Shown here: in pieces, positions 9,043 to 16,950 of the stretch | Position numbering within the stretch: the stretch's first letter is position 1 | How the letters are laid out: the number at the start of each line of letters is the position of its first letter | From: Oscillospiraceae bacterium | GTDB lineage: Bacteria > Bacillota > Clostridia > Oscillospirales > Acutalibacteraceae | DNA: 49,256 bases | Assembly: GCA_031271865.1 (NCBI GenBank) | Contig: JAISUW010000064.1 | Location: 1 to 49,256 of the forward strand | Reading direction: 5' to 3' | The notes under the pieces: generated by a model | Seen by the model: only the letters and a program-made list of their open reading frames with translations | What the model was told of the DNA's origin: nothing | Databases searched by the model: none | Position numbers and translations under genes: made by a program

Positions 9043-9096
9043 GCGCTTCGCGAAGCGCTCGGGCACTTCGCGAAGTGCCCGAGGCTTCGCGAAGCC
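9043..9096. repeat. Three adjoining TTCGCGAA-core palindromes
   Basis: Three perfect palindromes abut: 9043-9058 (16 nt), 9058-9083 (26 nt) and 9083-9096 (14 nt). All share the core CTTCGCGAAG while the outer arms differ (GCG, CTCGGGCA, GG) and remain fully self-complementary. They begin 10 nt after the cysE stop. The same core recurs at 31555, 39285, 39304 and 49189. In RNA each could form a stable hairpin. This resembles REP-type intergenic elements, but I do not recognise the family. Confidence 0.85.
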
Positions 9097-9124
9097 CCTA
9101 CCCGCAATACAAAGAATGGAAGCC

Positions 9125-10111
9125 ATGCGCACATCAGCCAAGCAAAACCGGAGAATTGCTGCCGCTGCCGCGAGCGTATTTGCTCTCGGTTTTGTTGCAT
9201 TTGTGCTTTGGCGCGGTTCCGGCACGATAGATGCCGCACAAGGCTATCTGATGGGAAGCATTGTGAACATTACAACCGTCCGCAATCCGCTCAAAAAGAG
9301 CCCAACAGCAGACAGCCTGCTGCAGCAGTTCGAAGCTGTCGGACGCAAGTGTGAGGAACTCTGGAATAATTCGCCGGCTTCAGACACAGAATTAACGGCT
9401 TTTGCCCGGCAAATTGCAGAAGAAACCGACGGTGCTTTTCATCCCGGATTGAAAGCACTTATCAATCTTTGGAATATAGAGAGCAAAGACGGTTCTCCGC
9501 CCTATGTGCCCACCGCAAGCGAAATTCAAGCCGCACTGACCTTGTGTGATTGGACGGACGACAGCGCCCTGCACTTCGGAGCCATCGGCAAAGGCGCTAT
9601 GCTGGATACAGCCGCAGCATTCCAAACGGATAATCCCCTATCTTTTCCTGAGAGTATGCTTCTGGATTTCGGCGGCAACATCCTGTCATTAGGCAGCAAG
9701 ACGCTTGGTAAGCCATGGAGAGTCGCTTTGCGCGACCCGCAAGGCGGCGGGAGTGCCGGTATCTTTACCCTCAGCGGTCGGTATTTCATCTCGACCAGCG
9801 GCGGTTACGAGAAGTACTTTATACAAAACGGCATCAGCTACCATCATATTTTTGACAGCCGGACAGGCTGTCCGGCCGAAACGGGGAATCTATTATCGGT
9901 CAGTGTTGTGACCTCAGGTCAAGACCATGCCGGGGCTTTGGGGGATGCACTTTCTACAGCCGCCTTTGTCTTGGGCTATGCGAAAGCAATACCCATCTTG
10001 GAGGCGCATGACTGCGCGGCTGTGTTCCTATACAAAGACGGTTCGGCACGGGCTGTCGGCACGGTACGGCAAATCCTGACGCTCACCGAAAGCTATAGGT
10101 GGTATAAATGA
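9125..10111 (+). CDS. apbE: FAD:protein FMN transferase (ApbE family), membrane-anchored
   Basis: Transfers FMN from FAD to Thr/Ser of extracytoplasmic flavoproteins such as Rnf/Nqr subunits. The N-terminus has one hydrophobic anchor (about residues 10-32) without a lipobox cysteine. Family motifs follow: GYLMGSIVNI, LLDFGGNI, and the C-terminal STSGGYEKYFIQNG ... YHHIFDSRTG segment that binds Mg-FAD. Length 328 residues. The start is uncertain: ATG at 9116 or 9125 both follow a weak GGA-type site. The frame stays open to 9032 but would then read through the palindrome array, which I consider non-coding. The stop overlaps the next ATG (ATGA), so the NusG-II gene is translationally coupled. 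Confidence 0.88.
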   Translation: MRTSAKQNRRIAAAAASVFALGFVAFVLWRGSGTIDAAQGYLMGSIVNITTVRNPLKKSPTADSLLQQFEAVGRKCEELWNNSPASDTELTAFARQIAEETDGAFHPGLKALINLWNIESKDGSPPYVPTASEIQAALTLCDWTDDSALHFGAIGKGAMLDTAAAFQTDNPLSFPESMLLDFGGNILSLGSKTLGKPWRVALRDPQGGGSAGIFTLSGRYFISTSGGYEKYFIQNGISYHHIFDSRTGCPAETGNLLSVSVVTSGQDHAGALGDALSTAAFVLGYAKAIPILEAHDCAAVFLYKDGSARAVGTVRQILTLTESYRWYK

Positions 10112-10437
10112 AACGTATGGATTGGGCGATTCTCGGAACAGCGCTGCTGTTGTGCTTCGGATTATGGGCTCTTCTTCCGAAAACCGGCAACACGTTGGTC
10201 ATCCGCTCCGCTGGAAAAACCGTAATGAGTATCCGTCTGCCTACCGACCCCGCCCAATGGGAAATCCGTCCCGGCGTTATCGCAGAAACCGATGGCAAAC
10301 GAGTACGTATGCAAAGCAGTACCTGCCCGGATCAACTCTGCGTCAAGCAAGGTTGGGTTGCTTCCGGAGCGGTTATATGTCTGCCGGAGCGCGTCACCCT
10401 GGAAATCACAGACGGTACGGATGCATACGCATACTAA
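10108..10437 (+). CDS. NusG domain II-containing membrane-anchored protein
   Basis: A 109-residue protein with one N-terminal transmembrane helix (residues 5-23) and an extracytoplasmic beta-rich domain of the NusG-II (DUF1312) type, with the conserved STCPDQLCVKQG and GAVICLPERV segments containing three cysteines. Proteins of this family are often encoded beside ApbE or Rnf-type genes; their biochemical role is not settled. It overlaps apbE by 4 nt, so the two are probably made together and act on the same flavinylated partner, which is not in this window. Confidence 0.85.
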   Translation: MKRMDWAILGTALLLCFGLWALLPKTGNTLVIRSAGKTVMSIRLPTDPAQWEIRPGVIAETDGKRVRMQSSTCPDQLCVKQGWVASGAVICLPERVTLEITDGTDAYAY

Positions 10438-10445
10438 AAAACCAC

Positions 10446-10474
10446 TTGCGAATTTGGGACAGGTATGTTATAAT
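10446..10474 (+). promoter_or_regulatory. Sigma-A promoter of the EEP-family gene
   Basis: TTGCGA (10446-10451), a 17-nt spacer and TATAAT (10469-10474), in the gap after the NusG-II gene. The predicted transcript start near 10481 rules out upstream in-frame start codons of the next gene. Confidence 0.65.
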
Positions 10475-10559
10475 AATGCAAGGAGTGCATTCGCTGCATT
10501 CTTTTCGATGCTTTTGGATGTGGACGCTGACAGACGAATGGGGAAAGGACTATACATTT

Positions 10560-11573
10560 ATGCCGACCAACACATTAACTTTCGCAACATATAACATCTC
10601 CGGTCTGCCCTTTGATATCAAAGAGAAGATTCCGGAATCCGTGCCGCCGGGCGGCACACCCGCCGAGCGGCCGGACAAGACCCGCTGGCGGCTCCCGTGG
10701 CTCGACGCTTACCGTATCGGGCACCAAATGGACGCGCAGGATTTGTCCTTTTTTGCTGTGCAGGAAGATTTCTCCGTCTACAGGTTTTTGGCCGCCGCCG
10801 CGAAGAGTTATTCTTACCGCACTTTCAGCAGCGGCGCCGTCCCCGGCGGGGATGGTTTGGACATTTTCAGCCGCCTGCCGATTTGGAATGTGGAACGCGT
10901 TGCTTGGAAAGAAGCCTACGGCGGCATTTTCTACGGCGCCGCCGATGAGCTTACACCGAAGGGCTTTTTGTACTGCCTGATGGAGGTTGCACCCAGTACA
11001 TATATTCATATATATAATCTCCATTCCGATGCCGATGGAGGCGAGGAGAATGCTGCAACCCTGACGCAAGTCACCGACTCCTGCAAGGCGCGCCATGCGC
11101 AGTTCTTCCAACTGACCGAGCATATCCATACGGTCTGCCGGAACGAGGCCGTCATTCTCTGTGGCGATTTCAACTCCTACCTTACAGCCCCGCCCCACCA
11201 AGTGCGGGAACTGCTCATGGAGCCGAACGGCTTACAGGATGTCTGGGAGGAAGCCGGTACCGGAATGCCGGACTGCATAGACCGCATTCTGTACCGAAGC
11301 GGAAAAGGCTTCCAGCTGACTCTGCAGGAATACGCCCCGCTGGAGGGCTTTACAGCGAAAGGCGACCGGAAGTTCTCCGACCATGTCCCTTATCGCGTGC
11401 GGTTCAGCTACAATGCGGAGCTCTCTCTGCCGCGGCAAAAGCTCGCCCCCGCCCCGGAGGCGCAAAAGGTAAAACTGCGCCGCGCCGCGCACCACACCAA
11501 ACTGGATTTCAAAAAGCTCACAGCGGAGCTGAAAGAGAAGCTCGGCAAGCAGCCGCCCGCTGCTAATACTTGA
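10560..11573 (+). CDS. Endonuclease/exonuclease/phosphatase-family hydrolase
   Basis: A 337-residue protein of the EEP (DNase I-like) superfamily. It has TFATYNISGLPF at the N-terminus, a Glu in FAVQEDF, LHSDAD, VILCGDFNS and the C-terminal SDHVPYRVRF, the usual set of metal-ligand and catalytic motifs. There is no signal peptide. The substrate cannot be read from sequence: nucleic acid, inositol phosphate and sphingomyelin-type lipids are all used in this superfamily. The C-terminus after the SDH motif is a basic, Lys/Arg/Ala-rich tail of about 60 residues. I took the ATG at 10560, with AAAGGA about 10 nt upstream and downstream of a good promoter. The glycosyltransferase gene follows. Confidence 0.82.
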   Translation: MPTNTLTFATYNISGLPFDIKEKIPESVPPGGTPAERPDKTRWRLPWLDAYRIGHQMDAQDLSFFAVQEDFSVYRFLAAAAKSYSYRTFSSGAVPGGDGLDIFSRLPIWNVERVAWKEAYGGIFYGAADELTPKGFLYCLMEVAPSTYIHIYNLHSDADGGEENAATLTQVTDSCKARHAQFFQLTEHIHTVCRNEAVILCGDFNSYLTAPPHQVRELLMEPNGLQDVWEEAGTGMPDCIDRILYRSGKGFQLTLQEYAPLEGFTAKGDRKFSDHVPYRVRFSYNAELSLPRQKLAPAPEAQKVKLRRAAHHTKLDFKKLTAELKEKLGKQPPAANT

Positions 11574-11608
11574 GAATCGCCCATGTCAAATCAAAAGAGG
11601 AGCTTATA

Positions 11609-14257
11609 ATGTCTACCGATGCCCATACAGCGTCCGCTGCGTATAAAACACCGTTGGTGTCTCTCGTGATACCTGTTTACAATGCCGAGCAATACCTCCC
11701 CTCTACGCTGGACAGTATACTGGAACAGACCATTGACAAGGACAAGCTGGAGGTACTGCTGGTCGTAGATGGCTCGCCGGACGGCTCTGAGGCGGTCTGC
11801 CGCTCCTATGCAGAGAAAAACCAACTGTTTCGGGTTTTTGCCAAGGAGAATGAAGGACCTTCCGCTACACGCAACTTCGGCATCACCCACGCAAAAGGCA
11901 AGTACATCATGTTCTTGGATGCCGACGACAAACTCTCTGCAGTAACACTGCAAAAAGTGTCTGCCTTTTTCGAGAAGCACTATGACGAGGTAGACTTAGT
12001 CGCATACCCCCATTTTGACTATGAGGGCGGGGAACGCTGCGCAGCGCAGCATAATCGCTACAAAACGCTTGACCATACAGGCATCTATGACCTCGCCATA
12101 CACCCCTATTTGGCGCAGGCGCATATCAGTATTGCCATAAAGAATGAGGGCGCGGCAACGCATCTCTTTGATACCGACAAAAGCTACCATGAGGATTTAC
12201 AGTTCTGCACGGAGATTCTGTCCAAGAAGTGGAAGCTGGGCTTTGTAGCCGAAGCGGAGTATAAATACAACATAGATAACGAAGGCGGGTTGGTTTCGAA
12301 CAATTTCTACGCCTACTATATCTTCGAAAGCACCACCCGCTGGTTTGAGGAGCTATTCGCCCAAGAGCCGGTACATCCCTATCTGCAAGGTGTACTGCTC
12401 AATGACTTGGTTTACAAACTGCGCATGGATGCCATCTTCCCCTACCATTACGAAGCACAGGCGTATAGTGAAGCCTTGGAGCGCATCCGCCGCTTGGTCG
12501 CGAAAATAGACCCGACCGTACTGGCAGATCACCCCACCATGCCGGTAAAACACAAAATCTATTGGCTCAAGTTCTGCGGCAGGGAAGTGCAGAGCGTCTT
12601 GGGTACATACAGCCTGACCATCACGGCGGAGGGTGCTGCCATTGAGCGGCAAAACCGCTTGCCTATCGTTCTGCGGCGGATGCAGGTGAACGACGGCATT
12701 CTCTTCGGCTTGGGTTATATTGAAAGTGCGCTCTTTTCTGTGCGGGAAGATGTCACGCCGAAAGTCTATGCCGTGGAGAACGGTAAACTACGGGAGCTGG
12801 AAGTCTTCGACAGCTTGGAAAGCCTCATGAAGCCGCTACTGAAACTCGGGCGTATCTTTGCTTTCCGCTATGAAGTAGATTTGAAGCAAGTGAAGCGTCT
12901 GGAGTTCGTCATTGATGCCGGCGACGGCAAGCGGATGCCTGCCCTCCTGCGGTATCGGCCTTATGGCTACATGAACTCCCTCGTGACCACGATGGATTTG
13001 GGCGGCTACCGCATTCTGCGCCGCAACGATGCTGTTTTGTTTAAAAAAATCGAACAAGTGGATTGCCTTCTCTCCGCGTCCGCTCGCACGCTGAAATTCA
13101 TCAAGTTCCCGCGCCTCTTCCTGCGGCGGATGCTGATTATACTCTACAGTCTCCTCGGACGGCGCGTTTGGCTGTATAATGACCAGTCGACCGTACAAAA
13201 GGATAATGCCTACCTCCAGTTCCAAAATGATTTCAGCAAGAAAGACAAAGTGCGCCGCTACTATGTCTACGACCGTCCGAAGAATGAAATGAAGCCGCTC
13301 TTCAAAGGCAGGCAGCGGCGTTTTCTTGTACGCAAGAATAGCCTGAAGCACCGCATTCTGCACTGCAACTGCGAGTACATCCTCACGGCTTTCTTCGGGC
13401 GCGTTCCGATTACTCCCTTTGAGAGCGAAAAAGAGGAACTCTACTACGAGGACCTCCAACGCTTCCGTATCGTCTATCTCCAGCACGGTGTACTCCATGC
13501 CGCGCTCCATGTATCCAACCACGCCGAAAAGTGCCGCGCCGACCTTGTGGTCTGCTCCGCGCCTTGGGAGAAGCAAAATCTTATCCGCAACTACGGCTAT
13601 GCCCCCCATCAACTCCTCGAAACCGGTATGGCCAGGTATGACTGCATTGATCGCGCCAAAGCACCCGAACGCCGTATTCTGCTGGCTCCGTCTTGGCGAA
13701 AGTACTTCTCCCAGCAGGTTTCCACCGACAATTGGGCAGGGGCTTTGGGCAAGATCGTCAACAGCGACTACTTCCGGAACCTCTCCGCTTTCTTGGACGA
13801 TCCGCGTCTGCACAAAATGCTCGAAGAGAAAGACTACTACTTGGATGTAAAATGGCACCCCATCCTCTCCAACGCCGCCGGTCTGTATGAACCGAAGCAT
13901 GAGCGCATCCAAGTCATCCGTGCCACACCGCCTGCGGAGCAGTACAGCGTCTTCCTGACGGATTTCTCCAGCTATGTCTTTGACTTTGCTTACCTCGGCA
14001 GGGCAATCCAGTATTTTTTACCCGACCCCATCCAGTGGAAAGCCGGTATGAACCACTACCGCGCCTTAGATCTGCCGGTAGAGGAAGCCTTCGGCGAATT
14101 CTCCGATAACGCTGCCGATGCCCTTCGGAATTTATTGGATTTGGCGCAGCGCGATTTTGTTGTGAAGCCGGTTTACGCCAAACGCATGGCAAGTTTCTAC
14201 TACCCCTTTGCGGACTGCGCGGAGGGATTGTATCAGAAGTTGGCAAATCATCAATAG
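11609..14257 (+). CDS. GT2 glycosyltransferase fused to CDP-glycerol glycerophosphotransferase
   Basis: An 882-residue two-enzyme protein. The N-terminal ~250 residues are a family-2 glycosyltransferase: PLVSLVIPVYNAEQYLPSTL start, LVVDGSPDGS, and the metal-binding MFLDADD. A middle region of unclear function follows. The C-terminal ~380 residues match the TagF/TagB glycerophosphotransferase family: YLQHGVLHAA, VVCSAPWEKQNLIRNYGY, LLAPSWRKYF, VKWHP and the FLTDFSSYVFDFAYLGR segment. It probably acts at the inner face of the membrane in assembly of a teichoic-acid-like or phosphoglycerol-modified surface polymer; the exact product is inference. The start at 11609 has GAGGAG 8 nt upstream. No other wall-polymer gene is adjacent. 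Confidence 0.88.
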   Translation: MSTDAHTASAAYKTPLVSLVIPVYNAEQYLPSTLDSILEQTIDKDKLEVLLVVDGSPDGSEAVCRSYAEKNQLFRVFAKENEGPSATRNFGITHAKGKYIMFLDADDKLSAVTLQKVSAFFEKHYDEVDLVAYPHFDYEGGERCAAQHNRYKTLDHTGIYDLAIHPYLAQAHISIAIKNEGAATHLFDTDKSYHEDLQFCTEILSKKWKLGFVAEAEYKYNIDNEGGLVSNNFYAYYIFESTTRWFEELFAQEPVHPYLQGVLLNDLVYKLRMDAIFPYHYEAQAYSEALERIRRLVAKIDPTVLADHPTMPVKHKIYWLKFCGREVQSVLGTYSLTITAEGAAIERQNRLPIVLRRMQVNDGILFGLGYIESALFSVREDVTPKVYAVENGKLRELEVFDSLESLMKPLLKLGRIFAFRYEVDLKQVKRLEFVIDAGDGKRMPALLRYRPYGYMNSLVTTMDLGGYRILRRNDAVLFKKIEQVDCLLSASARTLKFIKFPRLFLRRMLIILYSLLGRRVWLYNDQSTVQKDNAYLQFQNDFSKKDKVRRYYVYDRPKNEMKPLFKGRQRRFLVRKNSLKHRILHCNCEYILTAFFGRVPITPFESEKEELYYEDLQRFRIVYLQHGVLHAALHVSNHAEKCRADLVVCSAPWEKQNLIRNYGYAPHQLLETGMARYDCIDRAKAPERRILLAPSWRKYFSQQVSTDNWAGALGKIVNSDYFRNLSAFLDDPRLHKMLEEKDYYLDVKWHPILSNAAGLYEPKHERIQVIRATPPAEQYSVFLTDFSSYVFDFAYLGRAIQYFLPDPIQWKAGMNHYRALDLPVEEAFGEFSDNAADALRNLLDLAQRDFVVKPVYAKRMASFYYPFADCAEGLYQKLANHQ

Positions 14258-14479
14258 TTATTGTCAGCAAATCATAACAAGTGAGGAAGTCATCTGCCGC
14301 GCAGGGCATCCTTGCTTTTTCTTTACAGTAAAAAAACGGACAAAGCCAAGCAGGTGCTGATACAAAACCATCCGGTTTCCGTCATTTTGACGATTGTTCA
14401 AAAGCGAATTCGGTGCGTCTCCGTCATTCTGCACAAATCGAGTGCTTATTGCCCTTCATAGAAAATTCATAATCCCGAC

Positions 14480-14506
14480 TGTAACAAACACCCGCAAAAC
14501 AGCGAC
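14480..14506 (+). promoter_or_regulatory. Candidate ECF-type promoter upstream of the sigma factor gene
   Basis: TGTAAC (14480-14485), 17 nt, then CGAC (14503-14506). This resembles the TGAAAC/CGTC pattern of Firmicutes ECF sigma factors and would fit autoregulation, but it lies very close to the start codon and its AAGGA site. The rest of 14258-14479 shows no gene or clear element. Confidence 0.35.
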
Positions 14507-14522
14507 TAAGGAATGAAAGCAG

Positions 14523-14993
14523 GTGGAGCAGGTGGAGCCTTTCGAGGAAGTGTATGCGGCATATTGGCCTTTGTTGGTTCGCTTCTGCCTGTCGCTCTGC
14601 GGCAGCGTGGACTTGGCAGAGGACTTAGCGCAGGAGAGCTTCTTGGCGGCATTCAAAGCTTTGCGCAAGTTTCGGGGGGAGTCTTCTGTGGAAACTTGGC
14701 TCTGCGGCATAGCCAAGAACCACTTCCGCCGCTACTGCGGGAAAAACCCTGTGCATATCCCTTTGGAATTGCTCCCTGCCGAACCGACGGATACGCAAGT
14801 CACCCCCTTTGAAGTAGAGGAAGCCATCCGCACACTGCCGCCGGATTATGCCGCAGTCCTGCGGGAGCGAGCCATCGGCGGCTTGGAGTACAGCGAGATT
14901 TCCCGAATTCACGGCAAGAGCGAATCTTGGGCACGCGTTACCTACCACCGGGCACACTTGAAACTGCAATCTATCTGGGAGGAATCACAATGA
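14523..14993 (+). CDS. ECF-type RNA polymerase sigma factor
   Basis: A 156-residue sigma-70 family protein with only regions 2 and 4. Region 2 reads VYAAYWPLLVRFCLSLCGSVDLAEDLAQESFLAAFKAL and ends in the ETWLCGIAKNHFRRY segment. Region 4 is VEEAIRTLPPDYAAVLRERAIGG followed by the helix-turn-helix LEYSEISRIHGKSESWARVTYHRA. It starts at GTG 14523 with AAGGA about 10 nt upstream. Its stop overlaps the start of the DUF4349 lipoprotein (ATGA), and a zf-HC2 protein follows, so it is presumably held by that anti-sigma factor until an envelope signal arrives. Confidence 0.92.
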   Translation: MEQVEPFEEVYAAYWPLLVRFCLSLCGSVDLAEDLAQESFLAAFKALRKFRGESSVETWLCGIAKNHFRRYCGKNPVHIPLELLPAEPTDTQVTPFEVEEAIRTLPPDYAAVLRERAIGGLEYSEISRIHGKSESWARVTYHRAHLKLQSIWEESQ

Positions 14994-16024
14994 AACGCTT
15001 CAAATCCAATCCCCGCAACAGGAAACTCCTACCTGTTCTCCTCTGTCTTATTCTACCGCTCTTATCGGTACTTGCCGCGTGTTCCAATACGGCGAAAGAC
15101 CAAGCGGAATCCCTCCTGCCTGCAACCGAACAGTGGGCGGCGTATGACAGTACAGGCAACGCCGGTGCCGGTTTGTCCGTTGAGAACTACGCATTAATGC
15201 AGAACGCGAAGTCCGGCGAAGAGGTCGCAGAAGCAAGTGCCGACGGCAGCAACGCCGAGGGCCGCTATGTAACCGCTACGGCAAGCGTGGATTTGCAGAC
15301 CCGGATGTACGATGCTTTCGTGTCCTCTATACAGGCAAAGCTGGACGAAGTCGGCGGTTATATTGAATCCAACAACGAATACAACTACGACAGCGGACGC
15401 AACGCCTACTATGTCATCCGTGTGCCGGCAGAGAGGCTGGATGCCTTCCTGGACGGTCTGTCTGCCAATGCAACTGTGATCAGCCGCTCCGTGCAGCTCA
15501 CCGACATCACAGACAACATGATACAGACAGGATCCCGCAAGAAAGCTCTGGAGGCGGAGGAGAAAGCCCTCCTCTCCATTCTGGAGAAAGCAGAAACCGT
15601 TGACGAGATTATCAAAGTACAGGACCGTCTCTCCCAAGTCCGCGCTGAACTGGAGAGCTATACGCAATCCTTGGCACATCTGCAAAACTTGGTGCAGTAC
15701 TCTACTGTCAATATGAGCATTCAAGAAGTGGAACGCATCACCACACCGAAACAGACCTTCGGCGCTTTGGCGGGAAGCGGCTTCGTGAACAGCCTGAAGA
15801 ACGTAGGTGCCGGCTTACGCAACTTTGCCATATGGTTGATTTCTATTGTGCCGTATTTGGTATTGATTGTCGTTGTGGCGGTGCCGTGCTTCTTCCTCCT
15901 GCGCTCCCTGCGCCGCAAACGGAAGGCGCACCAAGCAGACGCTACGGCAACCGCGAATGTATCCGGCAGCGGATTGCCACCGGCACCAAAAACAGATTCT
16001 GCCGCCGCCGAACCGAAAGGCTGA
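14990..16024 (+). CDS. DUF4349 lipoprotein
   Basis: A 344-residue lipoprotein: a basic N-terminus, a hydrophobic stretch and a lipobox LAAC with Cys31. The central part is the DUF4349 region, including RYVTATASVDLQTRMYDAF, an alpha/beta segment YYVIRVPAERLDAFLDGL, and a long helical coiled-coil (about residues 180-245). A C-terminal transmembrane helix (PYLVLIVVVAVPCFFLL) is followed by a basic cytoplasmic tail, so both ends are membrane-tied. DUF4349 proteins commonly sit beside ECF sigma/anti-sigma genes. A role in sensing or output of that system is inference. It is translationally coupled to the sigma gene. Confidence 0.87.
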   Translation: MKRFKSNPRNRKLLPVLLCLILPLLSVLAACSNTAKDQAESLLPATEQWAAYDSTGNAGAGLSVENYALMQNAKSGEEVAEASADGSNAEGRYVTATASVDLQTRMYDAFVSSIQAKLDEVGGYIESNNEYNYDSGRNAYYVIRVPAERLDAFLDGLSANATVISRSVQLTDITDNMIQTGSRKKALEAEEKALLSILEKAETVDEIIKVQDRLSQVRAELESYTQSLAHLQNLVQYSTVNMSIQEVERITTPKQTFGALAGSGFVNSLKNVGAGLRNFAIWLISIVPYLVLIVVVAVPCFFLLRSLRRKRKAHQADATATANVSGSGLPPAPKTDSAAAEPKG

Positions 16025-16095
16025 CACCGCACGGCATCCCAAATGCCATACGATGCCGACTGCCCCTCTGCCAATACAAACGAAGGAGGATACCA

Positions 16096-16860
16096 ATGGA
16101 CTGCGATATTATCCGCGACTTGTTGCCGCTCTATATAGATGGGGTATGCTCCGAGGCAAGCCGTTCCGAAGTGGAAGCCCACTTGCAAAACTGTCCGGAC
16201 TGTTGCCTTCCGGCACAAGTGCCGCCTGCCCCCCCTGCCGATATATCTTCTGCGCCTGTCAATGCCATGCAAGCGGCGAAACACGCCTTGCTCCGCACCG
16301 CAACCCTCCGCGCCTTGGGTTGGATGCTGGCTCTTCTTTTGGCTGTCACTGCCGGTGGGATTGCCTCTTTAGGTGCCTTGGAGAAAGAGAGACCGGTGAC
16401 TGATACCGCAAACCTCATTACCGCCGCTGAGCGGACCGAGACCGGCATTCGGATACAGCTCTCCCTCCCGCGCTTTACTGCCGTTCAGGTTATCTACCGC
16501 CGGATTCCGACCGGCGATGGGAACCGGGATGTAGCCATCCTCCGCGTGTTGAACTCTCCCATGCGCCGCCTCTTCGACCGCCACGCGGAAGGGGATGCGT
16601 GGAACCAAGTGGGAGCCGGCACGAATCTCTATGTATCCGGCGGCGGCTTGCGCTACCTCAGTATATACGGTGCGGAATACGGTCCGGAGAGCTGGAATCC
16701 CAACTGGCGCTACCCCGGCAATGTAAGCGAAGTATATCTTTGGACAGGGGATGATCGCTTCGATGCCCTCCACCGCCTGGATCCGGAAGAGATCCCTCGC
16801 TTCCTGGAAGCAGACGCCGTCCGATTGGATCTCTCGGTCATTGATTCACTGAATCAATGA
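16096..16860 (+). CDS. Anti-sigma factor with zf-HC2 domain
   Basis: A 254-residue protein starting MDCDIIRDLLPLYIDGVCSE with the zf-HC2 zinc-binding pattern (Cys3, then His, Cys and Cys in VEAHLQNCPDCC), characteristic of ECF anti-sigma factors. One transmembrane helix follows at about residues 75-95 (LGWMLALLLAVTAGGIASLGAL), then an extracytoplasmic domain of about 155 residues that I do not recognise. AAGGAGGA precedes the ATG at 16096. The gene ends the sigma-lipoprotein-anti-sigma unit. The usual model is sequestration of the ECF factor at the membrane. Confidence 0.87.
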   Translation: MDCDIIRDLLPLYIDGVCSEASRSEVEAHLQNCPDCCLPAQVPPAPPADISSAPVNAMQAAKHALLRTATLRALGWMLALLLAVTAGGIASLGALEKERPVTDTANLITAAERTETGIRIQLSLPRFTAVQVIYRRIPTGDGNRDVAILRVLNSPMRRLFDRHAEGDAWNQVGAGTNLYVSGGGLRYLSIYGAEYGPESWNPNWRYPGNVSEVYLWTGDDRFDALHRLDPEEIPRFLEADAVRLDLSVIDSLNQ

Positions 16861-16882
16861 ATTGCTGTGTGTGCTACCGCTT

Positions 16883-16905
16883 GGGGGCGAGCAATGCTCG
16901 CCCCC
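16883..16905. repeat. GCAATGC-core hairpin between convergent genes
   Basis: A perfect 23-nt hairpin: nine G/C-rich arm bases (GGGGGCGAG) on each side of CAATG, starting 22 nt after the anti-sigma stop codon. It has the same GCAATGC core as the 24-nt-period arrays at 18807-18873 and 39545-39611. It could end transcription from both sides, although neither flank has a T-run. Confidence 0.7.
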
Positions 16906-16950
16906 ATCGCTTTGTAAAGAACAAGTTACAATCGGTAACAATAAATGCAC

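Noticed and set aside
10122-10559. Upstream extension of the EEP-family gene overlapping the NusG-II gene
   Set aside because: It overlaps a convincing gene and a promoter, and its residues do not look like a protein domain; the ATG at 10560 has a ribosome binding site.
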